A stretch of DNA of 15,406 nt from an uncultured Candidatus Saccharibacteria bacterium. GTDB lineage: Bacteria; Patescibacteriota; Saccharimonadia; Saccharimonadales; Saccharimonadaceae. A program made the position numbers and the translations under genes. Below are positions 12,792 to 15,406 of the stretch, in pieces. The first letter of the stretch is position 1, and every line of letters begins with the position of its first letter. The stretch lies in assembly GCA_934700415.1 (NCBI GenBank), contig CAKUXN010000009.1, positions 1 to 15,406 on the forward strand, written 5' to 3'. The notes beneath the pieces were generated by a model that saw only the letters and a program-made list of their open reading frames with translations, did not search any database and was not told the DNA's origin.

Positions 12792-15377
12792 ATGGACGCA
12801 GTCATACATTTTATTCTAATGCCAATATTTTGGATTCCCGTGGTGGGAGCTTTGGCATATTTTACTTATCGAAATTACAAGAAATTAAATAAACTCAAGG
12901 TATTAAATGTAGATTCGGTACTTTTGATGCTTGAAATTCCGCGTACTAATGACAAAAAAGAGCTAGCGGCGGAGCAGTTGTTTGCTTCTTTGCATGGTAT
13001 TTTACGCGACAAGCAAGAGCTAAAGAATTCTGGCGGAGTACAGGAGCATTTGTCTTTTGAAATCGTTTCTACTTCTGGGCAAATCCGTTTCTATGTGTGG
13101 GTGCCAAAGATTTTACAAAGTTTTGTGGAGGGGCAGATTTATTCGCAGTACCCGACCGTACAGATTTACAAAATGAACGAAGACTATGTTGATTCCCGGA
13201 ATAAATATCCAATCAGTTACACTGCCGAGCTAGGTTTAATTGAAAATGAGGTTTTGCCCATTAAGACGTTTGATTCGTTCGAGGTAGATCCTTTGGCAGG
13301 CATTACTGGCACCTTAGCTAAGCTTAGCCCTGAGCAGACTGAAGAGATGTGGATTCAAATTTTGACCCGTCCGATTCCTGATGATTGGCATAAGGATACT
13401 ACCGACAAATGGGTGCGCAAAGTTAAAGCCGGCAAAAAGACCTTGTTTGGTGGTTCTTTTGACTGGACTTACGTAATTGAAATATTAGGGGCCTTATTTA
13501 GACCGCCAGCCGGTGGTACTGGTTCGGATGTAAAAGTGGAGCTGTCCGAGCGCGCCAAAACGCAAATTGCTAAAGCCGAAGAGAAAGCTACCAAACTTGG
13601 CTATGAAGTAAAAATCCGTTTAGCTTATTTGGGGCACAGCGATGTGGATGCTAAGCTCAATATGCAGGCCCTCGTAGGTTCATTTAAACAGTTCAACTCA
13701 ACTAATTTGAATGGTTTTAAACAGGTCGGCGGTACTTTTAATGCCGATGCCTTATCCTCCTATAAGTTGCGTGCTTTTGCTGACCATGGTTTTATTTTAA
13801 ATATTTCAGAATTAGCTTCGGTGTATCATTTACCACATACCTCCGTAGAGACACCTAATATCGTCTGGGCTTCTTCAAAGACAGCTGAACCGCCAGCCAA
13901 ATTACCAGTGCTTACTGGTGAAATTTCTAACGACGAAAATATTTCAGCCTTTGGCTTAACAAACTTCCGCGGCATTAATCATCAATTTGGCTTAACCAGA
14001 CGTGATCGTTCACGCCATGTATATATTATTGGCCAGACGGGGGCAGGGAAGAGTGGTATGCTAGAACTTTTGGCACTTTCAGATATCTTCTACAACCAAG
14101 GTTATTGTATTATCGATCCGCATGGTGATTTCGCAATTGATAATTTAAAATTTATCCCAGAATCTCGCATTAAAGACGTCGTGTACTTCAACCCAGCCGA
14201 TACGGCTTACCCAGTAGCATTTAACCCATTAGAGGTATCAGATCCGGCCAAGAAGCCTAATGTTTGTTCGGAAGTGATTGGCGTGCTTAAAAGGATGTTC
14301 GGCGACTCTTGGGGCCCAAGACTCGAGCATATTCTCCGTTATACCCTTCTGGCTCTGCTCGACCGGCCAGAGACGACGTTACTTGATATTTCCCGTATGC
14401 TAACCGATAAAGATTTCCGTAAAGAAACGCTCGATTATTGCCACGATGTCACGGTTTTGCAGTTCTGGAAACATGAGTTTGGTCAATGGAATGATAAGCA
14501 GGTAAACGAGTCGATTGCTCCTGTGCTTAATAAGGTAGGTGCCTTCACTGCTAACCCTATTATCCGTAATATCATCGGCCAGCCAAAATCATCATTTGAT
14601 ATTCGTAAGATTATGGATGAAGGTAAAATCCTCGTCGTCAATCTCTCTAAAGGTCTAATCGGCGAAGATAACGCTGGAATTCTTGGCGCTTTCCTCGTCA
14701 CTAAGGTCCAACTCGCTGCAATGTCACGCTCAGACATCCCAGAAGTCAAAGACCGTCGACCGTTTTATTTGTACGTAGATGAGTTCCAGAACTTTGCTAC
14801 TGATTCGTTTGCAGTAATATTGTCCGAAGCGCGCAAATACGGCCTTAATTTAACTGTAGCCAACCAATATGTCGCACAAATGACTGAGTCGGTGCGTGAT
14901 GCGGTGTTTGGTAACGTAGGTACAACCATTTCTTTCCGCGTATCAGCTGACGATGCGCCAATTCTAGTTAAACAATTTGAGCCTACTTTCGACGCATCTG
15001 ATTTGCTACAGCTCAATAACCGTCACTTCGTAATTTCGATGATTATTAACGGTGAGAAGGTCCCGGCTTTTTCAGCTACCACTTTATCGATCCCCGATTC
15101 ACCGTCAGATAACTTTGACGCTATAATTAATCATTCTAGGAGCCTTTATGCTCGTCCGCGCGCCGACGTAGAAGCTGAGATTCGCGACACCATTGAACAA
15201 TCTGAAAAATATAAAAAAGAACTCTCAGATTCGGGTAGGCAAGAGGGAGCGGTAAGTTTTGCGCCGGTCTTTAAGAATGTTGAACCCGAACAAAAACCGA
15301 ACTTTAGAAAAGCACCCACGCCGCAAGCAGATTTTAGACGTACCAATATGAGCCCAAATGTCGCTGAGGGTAAATAA
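12792..15377 (+). CDS. Membrane-anchored VirD4/HerA-like type IV secretion ATPase
   Basis: An 861-residue protein with one N-terminal membrane helix (about 7-25) followed by basic residues, so the bulk is cytoplasmic. Residues about 40-380 form a mixed alpha/beta domain found ahead of the ATPase in such CPR proteins, with no motif I can name. The P-loop ATPase begins near 395: HVYIIGQTGAGKSGML with Walker A GQTGAGKS (414-421), IIDPHGDF (440-447), a Walker B strand FYLYVDEFQNFA (658-669) and ANQYVAQM (690-697), the layout of TraG/VirD4 coupling proteins and HerA-FtsK motors. The C-terminal 60 residues are charged and proline-containing, probably disordered. The family couples ATP hydrolysis to DNA or protein translocation through a type IV secretion or conjugation-like channel; which substrate applies here is unknown. 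The start is fixed by the -10 box 7 nt upstream. The remaining 29 bases of the window hold nothing recognisable. Confidence 0.92.
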   Translation: MDAVIHFILMPIFWIPVVGALAYFTYRNYKKLNKLKVLNVDSVLLMLEIPRTNDKKELAAEQLFASLHGILRDKQELKNSGGVQEHLSFEIVSTSGQIRFYVWVPKILQSFVEGQIYSQYPTVQIYKMNEDYVDSRNKYPISYTAELGLIENEVLPIKTFDSFEVDPLAGITGTLAKLSPEQTEEMWIQILTRPIPDDWHKDTTDKWVRKVKAGKKTLFGGSFDWTYVIEILGALFRPPAGGTGSDVKVELSERAKTQIAKAEEKATKLGYEVKIRLAYLGHSDVDAKLNMQALVGSFKQFNSTNLNGFKQVGGTFNADALSSYKLRAFADHGFILNISELASVYHLPHTSVETPNIVWASSKTAEPPAKLPVLTGEISNDENISAFGLTNFRGINHQFGLTRRDRSRHVYIIGQTGAGKSGMLELLALSDIFYNQGYCIIDPHGDFAIDNLKFIPESRIKDVVYFNPADTAYPVAFNPLEVSDPAKKPNVCSEVIGVLKRMFGDSWGPRLEHILRYTLLALLDRPETTLLDISRMLTDKDFRKETLDYCHDVTVLQFWKHEFGQWNDKQVNESIAPVLNKVGAFTANPIIRNIIGQPKSSFDIRKIMDEGKILVVNLSKGLIGEDNAGILGAFLVTKVQLAAMSRSDIPEVKDRRPFYLYVDEFQNFATDSFAVILSEARKYGLNLTVANQYVAQMTESVRDAVFGNVGTTISFRVSADDAPILVKQFEPTFDASDLLQLNNRHFVISMIINGEKVPAFSATTLSIPDSPSDNFDAIINHSRSLYARPRADVEAEIRDTIEQSEKYKKELSDSGRQEGAVSFAPVFKNVEPEQKPNFRKAPTPQADFRRTNMSPNVAEGK

Positions 15378-15406
15378 AGATTGGGACTAAAAGATTTATC
15401 GAAGTT

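Noticed and set aside
1..15406. CRISPR arrays, insertion sequences, integrase/attachment sites and a replication origin.
   Set aside because: No regularly spaced direct repeats, transposase or integrase motifs, or DnaA-box clusters were seen; the only clear multi-copy repeat is the 84-bp element in topA.

Overview
The window is a compact, almost fully coding stretch from a bacterium that most resembles Patescibacteria/CPR, with Candidatus Saccharibacteria (TM7) as best guess. The assignment rests on combinations, not a marker gene: a sigma-70 region 4 protein fused to HARE-HTH-like winged helices, a VirD4/HerA-like ATPase with a long N-terminal domain, a topoisomerase I whose C-terminus carries glycine-rich repeats instead of Cys4 zinc fingers, and a secreted InlB-repeat/FISUMP protein. 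All genes read in the standard code; none of the stop codons is TGA.

Layout. 1-168 is the end of a DUF3048 (YerB-like) protein. 207-283 is tRNA-Glu(CTC) with encoded CCA. 330-3716 (minus) is a 1128-residue secreted surface protein. On plus follow the double GTPase der, a PIN-PhoH ATPase behind a structured leader, and pth. dprA (minus) converges on pth with a 9-nt overlap. Between dprA and topA is an apparent non-coding RNA of about 305 nt with a consensus promoter and a strong terminator, then a 42-codon ORF. topA carries two identical 84-bp GC-rich palindromic insertions in frame. Last are the sigma4/HARE-HTH gene and a large VirD4-like ATPase gene.

How the genes work together. Most are housekeeping: ribosome assembly (der), peptidyl-tRNA recycling (pth), supercoiling (topA), glutamate decoding (tRNA) and an RNA-associated ATPase (PhoH). 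dprA and the VirD4-like ATPase suggest DNA uptake or DNA/protein transfer, and the surface protein suggests contact with a host or the environment, as expected of an epibiont.

Expression signals. Nearly every promoter found is an extended -10 (TGn + TATAAT-like). At six starts this element ends only 7-8 nt before the ATG, predicting leaderless mRNAs. phoH, dprA and the sigma4/HARE gene instead have Shine-Dalgarno sites. The strongest candidates for something undescribed are the duplicated palindromic coding element inside topA and the unidentified structured RNA at 8565-8873.
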